Part shown: positions 20,214 through 30,065 of the stretch, piece after piece
How the letters are laid out: every line of letters begins with the position of its first letter
Numbering within the stretch: position 1 is the first letter of the stretch
Source of the DNA: an uncultured Paracoccaceae bacterium
Lineage (GTDB): Bacteria; Pseudomonadota; Alphaproteobacteria; Rhodobacterales; Rhodobacteraceae
Assembly: GCA_947498985.1 (NCBI GenBank)
Contig: CANMMF010000003.1
Location: 248,001 to 312,000 of the forward strand
Direction of reading: 5' to 3'
DNA length: 64,000 nt
Translations under genes and position numbers: made by a program
Notes under the pieces: generated by a model
Told to the model about the DNA's origin: nothing
Databases searched by the model: none
Seen by the model: only the letters and a program-made list of their open reading frames with translations

Positions 20214-21002
20214 TCACACATGACCTTGCGCCTTCAGAAACCCGGTCAGCAGGGCGGCGTAGTCCTCGGGTTTTTCCACGCAAGGCAGATGCCCTGCGCC
20301 GCGGATCAGCGCAAATTGCGAGCCGGGGATCAGCTCCACCGTTTCGCGCACCAGATCCGGCGGGGTCGAGCCGTCCTCGCTGCCCGCGATGCCAAGCGCG
20401 GGCAGCCGCAGCGCCGCGGTTGTGGCGTAGAAATCCGTGCCCGCAATCGCCGCACCGCACCCGGTCCAGCCTTCGGCGGGTGTGCGCTGGAAAAGGTTGC
20501 GCCAGGCCGGGAAGGCTTCGGTCTTGTGAAACGGCGCCGAGAACCAGCGCTGCATCGTGGCCTCGGTCACCGCCGCGAGCCCGCCGGCCTCGACCGCGTC
20601 GATCCGCTCCTGCCACATCTGCCGCGTGCCGATCTTGGCGCCGGTATTGGACAGCACAACCGCGCGCACCAGATCGAGACGCTTGGCGGCAAGCCCCTGC
20701 GCGATCATCCCGCCGATCGAGAGCCCGACGAAGATCGCATCGCGAAAGCCTAGGCGATCCATCAGCCGCTCGGTGTCATGCACCAGCGCCCCCATGGAAT
20801 AGGGGCCGGGCGGCAGGTCCGACAGCCCGTGCCCGCGCTTGTCAAAGCGCAGGATCCGCAGGCCCTGCGGCAGCAGGGGCATGATCTGATCCCAGAGACG
20901 GAAATCGGTGCCCAGCGAATTGGCAAAGACCAGCGGCGTGCCACCCTCGGGGCCATCGATGCGGTAATGCAGGCGCAGATCGCCCAAATCGGCCATATGC
21001 AT
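20214..21002 (-). CDS. pcaD: 3-oxoadipate enol-lactonase
   Basis: 262 aa alpha/beta hydrolase. Nucleophile elbow GLSIGGMIA (Ser about residue 94), oxyanion segment FANSLGTDFRLWD, and C-terminal catalytic His in GAGHLPCVE. It hydrolyses 3-oxoadipate enol-lactone to 3-oxoadipate, the step after PcaB/PcaC; the downstream pcaB supports the assignment. It is the first gene of the leftward pcaD-pcaB pair. ATG 21002 (MHMADLGDLRLHYR) or the Met two codons later could be the start. Confidence 0.87.
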   Translation of the reverse strand: MHMADLGDLRLHYRIDGPEGGTPLVFANSLGTDFRLWDQIMPLLPQGLRILRFDKRGHGLSDLPPGPYSMGALVHDTERLMDRLGFRDAIFVGLSIGGMIAQGLAAKRLDLVRAVVLSNTGAKIGTRQMWQERIDAVEAGGLAAVTEATMQRWFSAPFHKTEAFPAWRNLFQRTPAEGWTGCGAAIAGTDFYATTAALRLPALGIAGSEDGSTPPDLVRETVELIPGSQFALIRGAGHLPCVEKPEDYAALLTGFLKAQGHV

Positions 21003-21094
21003 GGCAGTCCTCCCTTGCGCTTGATCCTGTCTTAGCCTCCGCGCCGGGGGAGGGGAAGCCGGAGCCTTTGCCCCGGCCTCATCGATGGAGGCGC

Positions 21095-21523
21095 TCAGGC
21101 GATCTCGACGAGCTCGATATCGAAGGTCAGATCCTTGCCCGCCAGCGGGTGGTTGGCATCAAGCGTCACTTCGCTGTCGCTGACATCCACCACCGTGACC
21201 GGCATGGTCTGGCCATTGGGCGTCTGCACCTGCAGCTGCGTGCCCAGCTCCAGCGGGATATTGTCGGGGATCTCGCTGCGCGGCACCGCCTGCATCGCCT
21301 GCGGGTTGGGCTGGCCGTAGGCTTCGTCGGCGGGGATCTCGACCACCTTCTTGTCGCCCACTTCCATGCCCGGAATGGCCTTGTCGAGCCCGGGGATGAT
21401 CTGGCCCGAGCCCACTTCGAACTGCAGCGGATCGCGGCCTGCGGAGCTGTCGAACTCGGTGCCGTCCGTGAGGGTGCCGGTGTAGTGAATGCTGACCGTA
21501 TCGCCGGTCTTGACCTGCGTCAT
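21095..21523 (-). CDS. FKBP-type peptidyl-prolyl cis-trans isomerase (SlyD/SlpA-like)
   Basis: 142 aa from ATG 21523, which has GGAG upstream; the open frame extends further but without family similarity. FKBP strand motifs VSIHYTGTLTDGTEFDSS, GSGQIIPGLDKAIPGM and an inserted flap domain (about 65-120) with QTPNGQTMPVTV, ending in LTFDIELVEI. It catalyses prolyl isomerisation and acts as a chaperone in the cytoplasm. It lacks the His-rich metal-binding tail of enterobacterial SlyD. It is a stand-alone gene. Confidence 0.9.
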   Translation of the reverse strand: MTQVKTGDTVSIHYTGTLTDGTEFDSSAGRDPLQFEVGSGQIIPGLDKAIPGMEVGDKKVVEIPADEAYGQPNPQAMQAVPRSEIPDNIPLELGTQLQVQTPNGQTMPVTVVDVSDSEVTLDANHPLAGKDLTFDIELVEIA

Positions 21524-21744
21524 GAGAACTCCGATCTGAAAGGGAAAGTGGCTTTGCCAGGGCCGTGGCGTTGCGCGGGTGCCCGGTGAATCGCGCGCGA
21601 GCCTATGCGCCTGCGCACGGGATTGCAAATCCGCGTGGATCCGCGGCCTGGCGGGATTTTTCGGCGGCCCGGGCCGTCTTACGGGTTTCAGCGCCGGGTT
21701 TGCTGTGCAAGTCTGCCGCTCGGATGAGCAATATCGAGGCAGAG

Positions 21745-22422
21745 ATGGCGATCAGGGTCTGCGTGTTCGACGCGTATGGAACGCTTTTCGACGTGGCCGC
21801 CGCGGCGCGTATGGCCGCAGACGAGCCCGGGCGCGATGCTCTGAAGGCGGTCTGGACGGGGCTTGCGGAAAACTGGCGGCGCAAGCAGCTGGAATACAGC
21901 TGGCTGCGGGCGGTCACCGGCGATTACGTGCCGTTCTGGGAGGTCACGAAAGACGGGCTCGACTGGGCGATGGAGGCCGCAGGGCTCGACGATCCGGAAC
22001 TGCGCGAGCGCATGCTGGCGCTGTACTGGGAGCTGGCGGCCTATCGCGAGGTGCCGGTGATGCTGGCGCAACTGAAGGCCGCAGGCCAGCAGACCGCGAT
22101 CCTGTCAAATGGCAGCAAGGACATGCTCGACGGCGCGGTCGACAGCGCCCGGATCGGCGAGTATCTCGACGCGGTGCTGTCGGTCGAGGATGTGGGCGTC
22201 TTCAAGCCGGACGCCCGGGTCTATGACATGGTCGGAACGCGTTTCGGCTGCGCGCGCGACGAGGTGCTTTTTGTCTCCTCCAACGGATGGGACGCCGCCT
22301 CTGCCAGCAGCTACGGGTTTCGCACGGTCTGGGTCAATCGCGCGGGCGCGCCGATGGACCGGCTGATGGCCAACCCCGCGCATGTGCTGGCCGACCTCAC
22401 CACCATACCGGAGCTGATCTGA
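21745..22422 (+). CDS. haloacid dehalogenase, type II (HAD superfamily)
   Basis: 225 aa from ATG 21745, with GAGG 5 nt upstream; a less favoured ATG at 21724 adds 7 residues. The nucleophile Asp is in VCVFDAYGTLFD, motif II in ILSNGSKDM, the motif III Lys in GVFKPD, and SSNGWDAASASSYG matches the type-II L-2-haloacid dehalogenase family. It hydrolyses L-2-haloacids to D-2-hydroxyacids, although many homologues have other phosphatase-like roles. The stop overlaps the start of the following alpha/beta hydrolase by one base, implying a two-gene operon. Confidence 0.85.
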   Translation: MAIRVCVFDAYGTLFDVAAAARMAADEPGRDALKAVWTGLAENWRRKQLEYSWLRAVTGDYVPFWEVTKDGLDWAMEAAGLDDPELRERMLALYWELAAYREVPVMLAQLKAAGQQTAILSNGSKDMLDGAVDSARIGEYLDAVLSVEDVGVFKPDARVYDMVGTRFGCARDEVLFVSSNGWDAASASSYGFRTVWVNRAGAPMDRLMANPAHVLADLTTIPELI

Positions 22423-23249
22423 TGGCGCATTTCACCACATCCGACGGGCTGTCGCTGCATTATCTCGACGAAGGTGAGGGCCTGCCGCTGCTTTGCCTCG
22501 CCGGGCTGACCCGCGACGTGCAGGATTTCGACTTTGTCGCCCCGCATCTCGACGGCGTGCGGCTGATCCGGATGGATTACCGCGGGCGCGGCCAATCCGA
22601 CTGGGCCCCGCACGCGACCTACACGATCCCGGTGGAAGGGCGCGACGCGATGGAACTGCTCGATCACTTGGGGCTGGAACAGGCCGCGGTGCTCGGGACA
22701 TCGCGTGGCGGGCTCATCGCGATGGTGCTGGCGGCCACGGTGAAAGACCGGCTGCTGGGTGTGGCGCTCAACGATGTCGGGCCGGTGATCGCGCAGGCGG
22801 GGCTCGATTTCATCAAGGGCTATCTGGGCAAGGAGCCGCCCTGGAACACCTATGAGGAAGCCGCGGAGAAACGCGCAGCGGCCCTGCCGGGCTTTGCCAA
22901 TGTGCCGCCCGAGCGCTGGCGCCGCGAGGTGGAGATGCATTACCGTCTGACCGATGACGGGCTGCGGATCACCTACGATCCCAAGCTGCGCGAGGCGGTT
23001 CTGGGGGATGGCGCCACACCTGCGCCGGATCTCTGGCCGCTTTTCGACATGCTGGCCGGCCTGCCGCTCTGCGCCATTCGCGGGGCCAACTCCGATCTGC
23101 TCTCGCCGGAGACCTTTGCGGAGATGCAGCGCCGCCGACCGGACATGATCGCCGCCGAAGTGCCCGATCGCGGCCATATCCCGTTTCTCGACGAGGCAGA
23201 GGCGCTGGACGCGCTGACCCGCTGGCTGGGGATGTTGCGCCAGGCGTGA
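22422..23249 (+). CDS. alpha/beta hydrolase
   Basis: 275 aa from ATG 22422, sharing its A with the TGA stop of the dehalogenase gene. Nucleophile elbow GTSRGGLIAM (Ser about residue 94), LCLAGLTRDVQDF oxyanion region, acid in AIRGANSDLL and catalytic His in PDRGHIPFLDE. It resembles soluble epoxide-hydrolase/haloalkane-type lactonases and esterases, with no lid features that reveal the substrate. Coupling to the HAD dehalogenase suggests consecutive steps, possibly detoxification of halogenated acids or esters, but this is inference. Confidence 0.82.
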   Translation: MAHFTTSDGLSLHYLDEGEGLPLLCLAGLTRDVQDFDFVAPHLDGVRLIRMDYRGRGQSDWAPHATYTIPVEGRDAMELLDHLGLEQAAVLGTSRGGLIAMVLAATVKDRLLGVALNDVGPVIAQAGLDFIKGYLGKEPPWNTYEEAAEKRAAALPGFANVPPERWRREVEMHYRLTDDGLRITYDPKLREAVLGDGATPAPDLWPLFDMLAGLPLCAIRGANSDLLSPETFAEMQRRRPDMIAAEVPDRGHIPFLDEAEALDALTRWLGMLRQA

Positions 23250-23267
23250 CCGGGGCCCGTTGCCGGG

Positions 23268-24182
23268 TCAGCTCGCGGGCTGCACAAACACCCGCGTCGG
23301 GTGCAACTGGCCCGAGCGGAAGATGCCCACCGCCACCGCGCGCCCGTCGAGAGAGGCCCAGGCCTCGTCGCCGTATTCGGCGTCGCCGGGCAGCACCATG
23401 CCGGGGTTGCCGTGGCGCAGCCGCGCCGCGCCCTCTTCGGTGGTGCGCAGCTCGGGCAGGTCGCTGAGCCCCGTTTCGAGCGGCAGCAGATGTGCGTCGA
23501 GCGCGGGATCCTGCGCCAGCGCCTCGATCTGCTCGAGCGAGATGCCGTCCTCGACCTCGAACGGCCCCGACCAGATCCGCCGCAGATGCGCCACATGGCC
23601 GTGGCAGCCCAGCGCCGCGCCCAGATCGCGGGCAATGGCGCGCACATAGCCGCCCTTGCCGCAGACCATCTCCAGATCCGCGTGATCCGCGTCGGGCCGG
23701 TCGATCAGCGTCAGTTCATCGACCCAGAGCGGGCGCGCGGCCAGCTGCACATCCTCGCCGTCGCGGGCGCGCTTGTAAGCCCGCTCACCGTCGATCTTGA
23801 CCGCGGAAAAGGCCGGGGGCACCTGCTGGATGTCACCGACAAACCCGCCAAGCGCCGCCTTGATCTCGTCATCCGTGGGCCGCGTGTCGGAACGGGCGAT
23901 GACCTCGCCTTCGGCATCGTCGGTATTGGTGGCCTGACCAAAGCGCACCCGGAACCTGTAGGCCTTCAGCGCGTCGGTGATGTAGGGCACGGTCTTGGTG
24001 GCCTCACCCAGCGCCACCGCCAGAACCCCGGTGGCATCCGGATCGAGCGTGCCCGCGTGGCCCGCCTTTTTCGCCTGCAACGCCCAGCGGACCTTGTTGA
24101 CCACGGCGGTGGAGGTTGGTCCGGCGGGTTTGTCGACCACCAGCCATCCGGAGATTTCGCGGCCCTTGCGCTTGCGTCCCAT
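23268..24182 (-). CDS. truB: tRNA pseudouridine(55) synthase
   Basis: 304 aa. N-terminal [19 protein letters not shown], catalytic Asp47 in [13 protein letters not shown], and [21 protein letters not shown] are TruB signatures. [12 protein letters not shown] and a C-terminal PUA-like segment follow. It isomerises U55 in the T-loop of tRNAs. Start ATG 24182 was chosen because [13 protein letters not shown] is the family's N-terminus; the open upstream frame is not conserved. It is usually next to rbfA/rpsO, but here it is next to unrelated genes. Confidence 0.93.
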   Translation of the reverse strand: MGRKRKGREISGWLVVDKPAGPTSTAVVNKVRWALQAKKAGHAGTLDPDATGVLAVALGEATKTVPYITDALKAYRFRVRFGQATNTDDAEGEVIARSDTRPTDDEIKAALGGFVGDIQQVPPAFSAVKIDGERAYKRARDGEDVQLAARPLWVDELTLIDRPDADHADLEMVCGKGGYVRAIARDLGAALGCHGHVAHLRRIWSGPFEVEDGISLEQIEALAQDPALDAHLLPLETGLSDLPELRTTEEGAARLRHGNPGMVLPGDAEYGDEAWASLDGRAVAVGIFRSGQLHPTRVFVQPAS

Positions 24183-24292
24183 GCCTTGCCCTTCTTGCTG
24201 AGGGCGGCGGGTAACAAGCGGCCCCGGGCCTGTCAATCGGAGCCGCGGCCCGGGCTGGCGGTTTTCACGCCAACCCGAGGGGGGAGAGCGGC

Positions 24293-25543
24293 TCAGGCGG
24301 CGAGGCGCAGCTCTTGGGCCCGCGTCGGGGCGCCGGCCGGCCCGGCCGCGGCGACAGCATCGGCCACGATGCGTGCGGTGGCCGCCGAAAGCGTCCAGCC
24401 CAGATGCCCGTGGCCGGTGTTGTAGAACACGCAGGGCGCGCGGCCCCGGCCCACTTTCGGCATCATCGACGGCATCATCGGGCGCAGACCGGCCCAGGGG
24501 GTCACGGTCTCGGTGCAGACGCCGGGGAAATGCCGCTCGCACCAGTCGACAAGCGGCTTGATCCGGTCGGCGCGGATGTCGCGGTTGGCACCGTTGAACT
24601 CAGCCGTTCCGGCAATCCGGAAACGGTTTTCGCCAAAACGCGACGCGACGATCTTGGCGCGGTCGTCGAGCAGCGAAATCCACGGCGCGGCGGCGCGGCT
24701 TTCGGCATCGTCGAGCGACACGGTGATCGAGTAGCCCTTGACCGGATAGATGTTCACGCGGTCACCCAGCTGACGGGCAAACTCGCGGCTCTTGATCCCG
24801 GCGCTGACCACGACGCGGTCATAGACCTCTTCGCCATGTTTGGTGTGGATGTGCACCAGCCCGCCTGCGACCTCGAGATGGTCGATCTCGGTGCCGAAGC
24901 GCAGCTCTGCGCCGCGACGGGTGCAGGCGCGCGCGAGACCCATGGTGAACTTGTGGATGTCGCCGGAGCTGTCGGACGGCGTCACAAAGCCGCCGACGAT
25001 GTCGCCCTGCAGCGCGGGCTCGATCTCGCGCACTTCGGCGGCGCTGACCTCGCGACGGTCGAGGCCGCCCTCGGTGAGCAGCGCATTGACGCGGCGCGCA
25101 TGGGCCAGATCCTTGTTCTGGCTGTAGAAATGCAGGATACCGCGCTTTTCGAGGTCAAAGTCGATGCCTTCGCGGTCGGCCATCTCGAACAGCACGGAGC
25201 GCGCGGCAATCGCCAGGCGCACGGTCTCGACCGTGTTGCGCTTGTAATTGGGGATGTTGGACAGGAACTCCGCCATCCAGCGCATCTTGTGGAAGGTCGG
25301 CGCGGGGTTCACCAGCAGCGGCGCATCGGCGTGCAGCATCCATTTGAGGCCTTTGAGGATCGTGCCCCACTGGGTCCAGACCTCGGCATTGGAGGCCGAA
25401 AGCTGGCCGCCATTGGCAAAGCTCGTCTCCATCGCCGCATACCGGTGCTTTTCGAATACGGTCACCTCAAAGCCGCGATCCAGCAGCTCGTAGGCGGTTG
25501 TGAGGCCGGTCACACCGGCACCGATGACGGCAACTTTAGTCAT
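24293..25543 (-). CDS. dadA: D-amino acid dehydrogenase small subunit / glycine-oxidase-like FAD enzyme
   Basis: 416 aa. FAD-binding [17 protein letters not shown] at residues 8-24, substrate-domain GYSITV, and C-terminal [17 protein letters not shown] of DadA. It deaminates D-amino acids (classically D-alanine) to 2-oxoacids, passing electrons to the respiratory chain. The start at 25543 follows GGAG. The 5' leader carries a tandem glycine riboswitch, so expression should respond to glycine, and glycine itself or sarcosine-like substrates are plausible. The DadA name is by family. Confidence 0.87.
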   Translation of the reverse strand: MTKVAVIGAGVTGLTTAYELLDRGFEVTVFEKHRYAAMETSFANGGQLSASNAEVWTQWGTILKGLKWMLHADAPLLVNPAPTFHKMRWMAEFLSNIPNYKRNTVETVRLAIAARSVLFEMADREGIDFDLEKRGILHFYSQNKDLAHARRVNALLTEGGLDRREVSAAEVREIEPALQGDIVGGFVTPSDSSGDIHKFTMGLARACTRRGAELRFGTEIDHLEVAGGLVHIHTKHGEEVYDRVVVSAGIKSREFARQLGDRVNIYPVKGYSITVSLDDAESRAAAPWISLLDDRAKIVASRFGENRFRIAGTAEFNGANRDIRADRIKPLVDWCERHFPGVCTETVTPWAGLRPMMPSMMPKVGRGRAPCVFYNTGHGHLGWTLSAATARIVADAVAAAGPAGAPTRAQELRLAA

Positions 25544-25588
25544 GAGAAACACTCCGTAGGCAAAGGCGGGTTGGCTACCGCGTTGCCC

Positions 25589-25755
25589 CCTCCGTGCCTG
25601 GAACCTGAGAGCTTCGCCCGACGGATCGGGCTTTCTCCTACGGTGGACCGTGTGACGGGTCGCTTTCCGGAGTGTTACAGCCATACCGGTCCTTGGACCT
25701 GAGAGTTTCCGGGGCGGTTGCTCCTTCGGCGGCGGTGTGACCCGCCTTCTCCCGG
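25589..25755 (-). promoter_or_regulatory. tandem glycine riboswitch in the dadA leader
   Basis: Reading leftward, aptamer 1 (about 25755-25686) has CGGGAGAAGGCGGG, then CGCCGAAGGAGCAA, and ends GGAAACTCTCAGGTCC. Aptamer 2 (about 25673-25589) has CTCCGGAAAGCG, CACCGTAGGAGAAA, a GCCCG/CGGGC helix and GCTCTCAGGTTCC. These are the conserved core elements of the glycine riboswitch, in the usual double-aptamer layout with a short linker. The 3' end lies 45 nt before the dadA start codon; most such tandem elements switch genes on with glycine. No terminator stem was identified, so control may be at translation. Confidence 0.88.
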
Positions 25756-25855
25756 CACGGCTGAATTTCTGCGGCGCGGATACGCCCGTCCGGTGATTCG
25801 TGCAACCGAATTTCCGCGCGATTTGCGGGTTCCGGCGCGGCGCCCCAACCTGTGA

Positions 25856-26686
25856 TCAATCTGCCGCACCGGCAAGCACCGCGGCCACGTCGTCAAGCGC
25901 GGCGCGGATCGGCGCATCGTGGCGCGCGTCATTGTGGCTGACCAGCCATTCGTCATGGCAAAGCGCCCCGATCGGCGTGCTCAGCCGGTGCAACCGGCGC
26001 GTCGCGTCCCCGGCGAAACAGGGCATCACGATCCGCCCCAGGCCGCGCAGCGCCAGGTCGAGGCAAAGCCGCGTGTCGCTGGCGGTGGTGGCGATGCGGT
26101 CGCCTTGCGTGTCATGCACCCAGCGCTGCGACGGCGGCAGCGGCACGCCGCGCGGCAGGGTCACGAAGCGGTCGGGCGCCTCGGGCAGGCCGAAGACGGC
26201 ATAGTCGATCCGCCGCGTGCGCTGACGCGCCAGCCAGGGGTGATCGGGCGGTTGGTTTCGGATACCGATATCGGCCTCGCGCCGCGCCAGATCGAGCGCT
26301 GCGTTGGACGGCACGAAAGCCGGCAACCAGCCCTGATCGGGGCGCACATGCAGCGATTGCGCCAGCAGCCGCGACGTCCAGAAGCCCGCGGTGATGCGCA
26401 CCAGCCGCGGGCCGCTGCCGCGTTCGACCCAGCGGCTCACACGCCGCCGGATCGCGGTCAGATCGGCCACTTCCTCGGCCAGCGCCCGCCCGTCGGCGCT
26501 GAGCGCATAGCCCGCCTTGCCACGCAGGAACAGCGCGCGCCCGGTGTCCTGCTCCAGCTTCTGCATACGCCGCGACGCCGTGGGCAAGGGCATGCCGATT
26601 GATTTCGCCGCCGCCGTCAGGGCGCCGAAATCGGCCACAAGGCAGAAGAGCGCAAGATCATCCAGGGACGGGGAACTTTCATTCAT
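25856..26686 (-). CDS. LysR-family transcriptional regulator
   Basis: 276 aa. N-terminal winged HTH (LDDLALFCLVADFGALTAAA; MPLPTASRRMQKLEQDTGRA) followed by the LysR substrate-binding fold (EADIGIRNQPPDHP; SDTRLCLDLALRGLGRIVMP). It is close to the TrpI/GcvA-AmpR type by the ALDLARREADIGIR pattern. It lies upstream of, and in the same direction as, the dadA leader, separated by about 100 bp. Regulation of dadA is possible but the riboswitch already provides control. Inducer unknown. Confidence 0.85.
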   Translation of the reverse strand: MNESSPSLDDLALFCLVADFGALTAAAKSIGMPLPTASRRMQKLEQDTGRALFLRGKAGYALSADGRALAEEVADLTAIRRRVSRWVERGSGPRLVRITAGFWTSRLLAQSLHVRPDQGWLPAFVPSNAALDLARREADIGIRNQPPDHPWLARQRTRRIDYAVFGLPEAPDRFVTLPRGVPLPPSQRWVHDTQGDRIATTASDTRLCLDLALRGLGRIVMPCFAGDATRRLHRLSTPIGALCHDEWLVSHNDARHDAPIRAALDDVAAVLAGAAD

Positions 26687-26778
26687 GAAAGCATGATTGC
26701 GGATATGCGCAGTATTTTCAAGGAGTCTTGCGCTTTAGGTTCAGGCTAATCGATACCGCTGCTTCCAAAGTTGAAAAC

Positions 26779-27000
26779 ATGACCCAATCCGTGCTGCTTC
26801 GTCCGCTGACGATCTCCGAGCGTAAACCCACCGAAGCGGACCGCTTCAACGCCCGTGTCGCGAGCCAGCGCAAATGGGCGCGCCGCCGCCGCTGGTTGCG
26901 ACTGAAAGCGCGGATCCTCGGGCGCCGCAAGAGCGCTCAGGCGGCAGAGTTACCGTCCGGATGGGTCACGCGGCCCGCACGCGACGCGACCGCGCTCTGA
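26779..27000 (+). CDS. small basic hypothetical protein
   Basis: 73 aa from ATG 26779 (MTQSVLLRPLTISERKPTE); an in-frame ATG at 26728 would add 17 residues. It is strongly basic in the middle (QRKWARRRRWLRLKARILGRRK), with no membrane segment and no recognised domain. No convincing Shine-Dalgarno. It lies alone between the LysR gene (divergent) and metG (convergent, 34 nt away). It may be a real short gene or chance; kept because the frame has Roseobacter-like codon use and sits in an otherwise empty gap. Confidence 0.35.
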   Translation: MTQSVLLRPLTISERKPTEADRFNARVASQRKWARRRRWLRLKARILGRRKSAQAAELPSGWVTRPARDATAL

Positions 27001-27034
27001 GCGCGTTTGGCCCGCCGGCCCCTCCCCGCGGATG

Positions 27035-28747
27035 TCAGCTGCGGACCCCGGCGAAGCGGGTCTGCCAGTCCTCGCGCTCGGCATCGGTGATCTTGCGGAA
27101 GGTCACCTCCGGCACGGTGAAGGCATGCCCGCCGGGCAGCGCGCCCAGTGCGGTCTCGACATCCTCGGGCCAGTCCGCATTCTCGGCCTTCATTGCCTCC
27201 AGAAGCTGGCCGGACGCATCCGGGATGAACGGGGCGGAGATCACCGCATAAAAACGGATGAGGTTCAGCGCGAGCCGGATCTGCATCGCCGCGCGGTCGG
27301 GGTCTTCCTTGAAGGTCGACCAGGGCGCGGCGTCCTGCAGGTATTCGTTGCCGAGCACCCAGATCGCGCGCAGGGCGGCCGCGGATTTGCGGATCTCGAT
27401 GGCCTCCATATGCGCTTCATACTCGCGCAGCTTTTCGGTCAGCGTGGCGATCAGGCGCGCCTCTTCGGGCCCTTGCGTGCCCGCCTCGGGAACCGTTTCG
27501 CCGAATTTAGAGCGGCAGAACTTGGTCACGCGGGAGGCGAAATTGCCCAGCACATCGGCCAGATCCTTGTTCACCGATTGCTGGAAATTCTCCCAGGTGA
27601 ACTCGCTGTCGGACGTCTCGGGCACGTGGGACAAAAGCCACCAGCGCCAGTAATCGGGCGGTAGGATCTCCAGCGCCTGATCCATGAACACACCGCGCCC
27701 GCGCGAGGTGGAGAACTGGCCGCCATCGTAGTTGAGGTAGTTGAAGGACTTGATGTAATCGACCAGCTTCCAGGGCTCTCCCGAGCCCAGGATCGTGGCG
27801 GGAAAGCTCAGCGTGTGGAAGGGCACGTTGTCCTTGCCCATGAACTGGGTGTAGGTCACGTCCCCGGCGCCCTTGTCGGTGCGCCACCAGCGTTGCCAGT
27901 CGCTGCCCTTCTCCGCGTCGACCCATTCCTGAGCGCAGGCGATATATTCGATGGGCGCGTCGAACCAGACGTAGAAAACCTTGCCCTCCATCCCCGGCCA
28001 GGGGTCATCGCCGCGTTGCACCGCGACACCCCAGTCGAGATCACGGGTGATCCCGCGATCCTGCAGCCCGTCGCCATCGGTGAGCCATTTCTTGGCAATC
28101 GAGGTGGTGAGTACCGGCCAGCCTTCGCGGGTGTCGATCCATTCCTCGAGCTGGGCCTTCATCTGAGATTGCCGCAGATGCAGGTGCTTGGTCTCGCGCA
28201 TCTCCAGATCGGTGGCGCCGGAGACCGACGAATGCGGGTTGATCAGATCGACCGGATCGAGCTGCTTTGTGCAATTGTCGCACTGATCGCCGCGGGCGCT
28301 GTCGAAGCCGCAATTGGGGCAGGTGCCCTCGATATAGCGGTCGGGCAGAAAGCGGCCTTCGGTGGGCGAATACATCTGCTGCTCGGTCACTTCGCGGATC
28401 AGGCCCGCTTCGTCGAGAACTTTGGCAAAATGCTGCGTGAGGCGGTGGTTCTGCGGGCTGGAGGAGCGTCCGAAATGATCGAAGCTCAGCCGGAAGCCGT
28501 CAGCCAGATCCGATTGCACCTGCCACATCTCGGCGCAATATTCGGCGACCGGCTTGCCCGCCTTGGCCGCCGCCAGCTCTGCCGGGGTGCCATGTTCGTC
28601 GGTGGCGCAGAGAAACAGCACCTCGTGCCCGCGCTGGCGCAGGTAGCGGGCATAAAGATCCGCAGGCAGCTGGCTGCCCACGAGATTGCCCAGATGCTTG
28701 ATCCCGTTGATATAGGGAATTGCCGATGTGATCAGGTGGCGTGCCAT
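27035..28747 (-). CDS. metG: methionyl-tRNA synthetase
   Basis: 570 aa class I synthetase. The HIGH-equivalent is in [14 protein letters not shown] near the N-terminus. The zinc knuckle [17 protein letters not shown] is in the connective domain, and the KMSKS-equivalent is in [14 protein letters not shown]. An anticodon-binding helical domain ends the protein, and the C-terminal dimerisation domain of longer MetG forms is absent, as usual in Alphaproteobacteria. It charges tRNA-Met. Single housekeeping gene; start ATG 28747. Confidence 0.95.
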   Translation of the reverse strand: MARHLITSAIPYINGIKHLGNLVGSQLPADLYARYLRQRGHEVLFLCATDEHGTPAELAAAKAGKPVAEYCAEMWQVQSDLADGFRLSFDHFGRSSSPQNHRLTQHFAKVLDEAGLIREVTEQQMYSPTEGRFLPDRYIEGTCPNCGFDSARGDQCDNCTKQLDPVDLINPHSSVSGATDLEMRETKHLHLRQSQMKAQLEEWIDTREGWPVLTTSIAKKWLTDGDGLQDRGITRDLDWGVAVQRGDDPWPGMEGKVFYVWFDAPIEYIACAQEWVDAEKGSDWQRWWRTDKGAGDVTYTQFMGKDNVPFHTLSFPATILGSGEPWKLVDYIKSFNYLNYDGGQFSTSRGRGVFMDQALEILPPDYWRWWLLSHVPETSDSEFTWENFQQSVNKDLADVLGNFASRVTKFCRSKFGETVPEAGTQGPEEARLIATLTEKLREYEAHMEAIEIRKSAAALRAIWVLGNEYLQDAAPWSTFKEDPDRAAMQIRLALNLIRFYAVISAPFIPDASGQLLEAMKAENADWPEDVETALGALPGGHAFTVPEVTFRKITDAEREDWQTRFAGVRS

Positions 28748-28835
28748 ATGCTTGGTCTCTTGCGGTTTCGGCGTGACTTAGCGGATGGGGCCCGTAAGTG
28801 CCACCGGAATTGACGGATGGAGGTGTGGTGCGGGC

Positions 28836-30065
28836 TCAGTTCTCGTCGCGATCTCGCATGCGCCCCAACAGTCGCCCCACAAGAAACGAGGTGCGCGGCG
28901 AGGCCACGTATCGCGTCCGGTCGGTGGCGCTTGGCCGCGCGCGGCTGCGCAGCACGCCGAAAACCACCAGCCCCGCATGCCCCACCGCGATCATCACAAA
29001 GAGTGCGGGCGGCCCGTAAGCCTCGATCAGGACGGAGGCGAGCCAGGGCGCCGCGATGGCGCCGGTGGCGTACCAGAACATCAGCGCCGCCGAGAGCTCC
29101 ACCCGCTCGTGACTTTGCGCGAAATCATGGGCGTGGGCGGCGGCGACGGAGTAGATCGGAAAGCTGGTCAGCCCGAAAAACGCCGCCGTCAGCATGATGC
29201 CGGTGGTCGAGAGGTTCGAGATGCTTGCGGTGACAACGCAGCTCAGGATCGCGGCCAGCGACAGCCAGATCAGCACGGTGCGGCGGTCGAACTTGTCCGC
29301 CAGCCAGCCCACCGGGAACTGCGACAGCGCGCCACCGGCGACAAAGGCCGCCAGGAAAAGCGCGATCTGCGTGTTGGCCAGCCCGACGCCCGCGCCGTAG
29401 ACCGGCCCGACCATGCGGAACGAGGCCGCGGAGAGGGCGGCGACCAGCACCCCCGCCACCGCCAGCGGCGAACGCGACCAGGCCAGCGCGGGATGCAGGC
29501 GCGGGGCGGCGGGCGTCTCGGGCTGGCTGGCCTGCGTCAGGGTGATCGGCAGGAGCGAGGCGGCGCAGAGCAGCGCCAGCAGCGTGTAGGAGGCGTAATG
29601 CGCAGGCTCCAGCACCGAAATGAGCAGCTGTGCCACCAGCGACGCGCCCATGTCGGCAAAACGGTAGGCGCCCATCGAGCGGCCGCGGTTTTCATTGGTG
29701 ACCTTGGCCTGCAGCCACGCCTCGACCACCGTGTAGCAGCCCGCGATGCAGAGCCCCTGCGCCACCCTCAGCGCGGCCCAGACATAAGGGTCGTCGCTCA
29801 GCGTGTGGCCGAGGATGCCGATCGTGCCGAGCGCCGTGAAGGCGGCAAAGCCGCGCGAATGGCCGACCGAGCCCATCAGGCGCGGCGCCCACCAGCAGCC
29901 GACGAAAAAGCCCACGAAATGCGCCGAGCCGAGCAGGCCGACCTGCGCGTTGGTGAAGCCGAGCGCAAAGCCGGACAGCGCATCGAGCGGACCGAGCCCG
30001 CCGGAGGAGAGCTGCAGCAGGATGACGGAGAGGAACAGGGCCGCAAAGGACAACACAAGGCGCAT
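28836..30065 (-). CDS. MFS transporter (YcaD-like)
   Basis: 409 aa with 12 hydrophobic segments starting directly at the N-terminus (MRLVLSFAALFLSVILLQLS). GFFVGCWWAPRLMGSVGHSR is the cytoplasmic loop 2-3 motif, and FPVGWLADKFDRRTVLI repeats the MFS motif A between TM8 and TM9. Features match the YcaD/UMF group of transporters of unknown substrate. No coupling to metG downstream (88-bp gap). The substrate cannot be inferred. Confidence 0.8.
   Translation of the reverse strand: MRLVLSFAALFLSVILLQLSSGGLGPLDALSGFALGFTNAQVGLLGSAHFVGFFVGCWWAPRLMGSVGHSRGFAAFTALGTIGILGHTLSDDPYVWAALRVAQGLCIAGCYTVVEAWLQAKVTNENRGRSMGAYRFADMGASLVAQLLISVLEPAHYASYTLLALLCAASLLPITLTQASQPETPAAPRLHPALAWSRSPLAVAGVLVAALSAASFRMVGPVYGAGVGLANTQIALFLAAFVAGGALSQFPVGWLADKFDRRTVLIWLSLAAILSCVVTASISNLSTTGIMLTAAFFGLTSFPIYSVAAAHAHDFAQSHERVELSAALMFWYATGAIAAPWLASVLIEAYGPPALFVMIAVGHAGLVVFGVLRSRARPSATDRTRYVASPRTSFLVGRLLGRMRDRDEN

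Noticed and set aside
24200-24290. Terminator after dadA
   Set aside because: A 9-bp stem with one G-U pair can be drawn (GGGTTGGCG/CGCCAGCCC) but has no T-run, and it is too weak to list.
25544-25684. N-terminal extension of dadA
   Set aside because: Falls inside the glycine riboswitch; the FAD-binding [10 protein letters not shown] start at 25543 is canonical.
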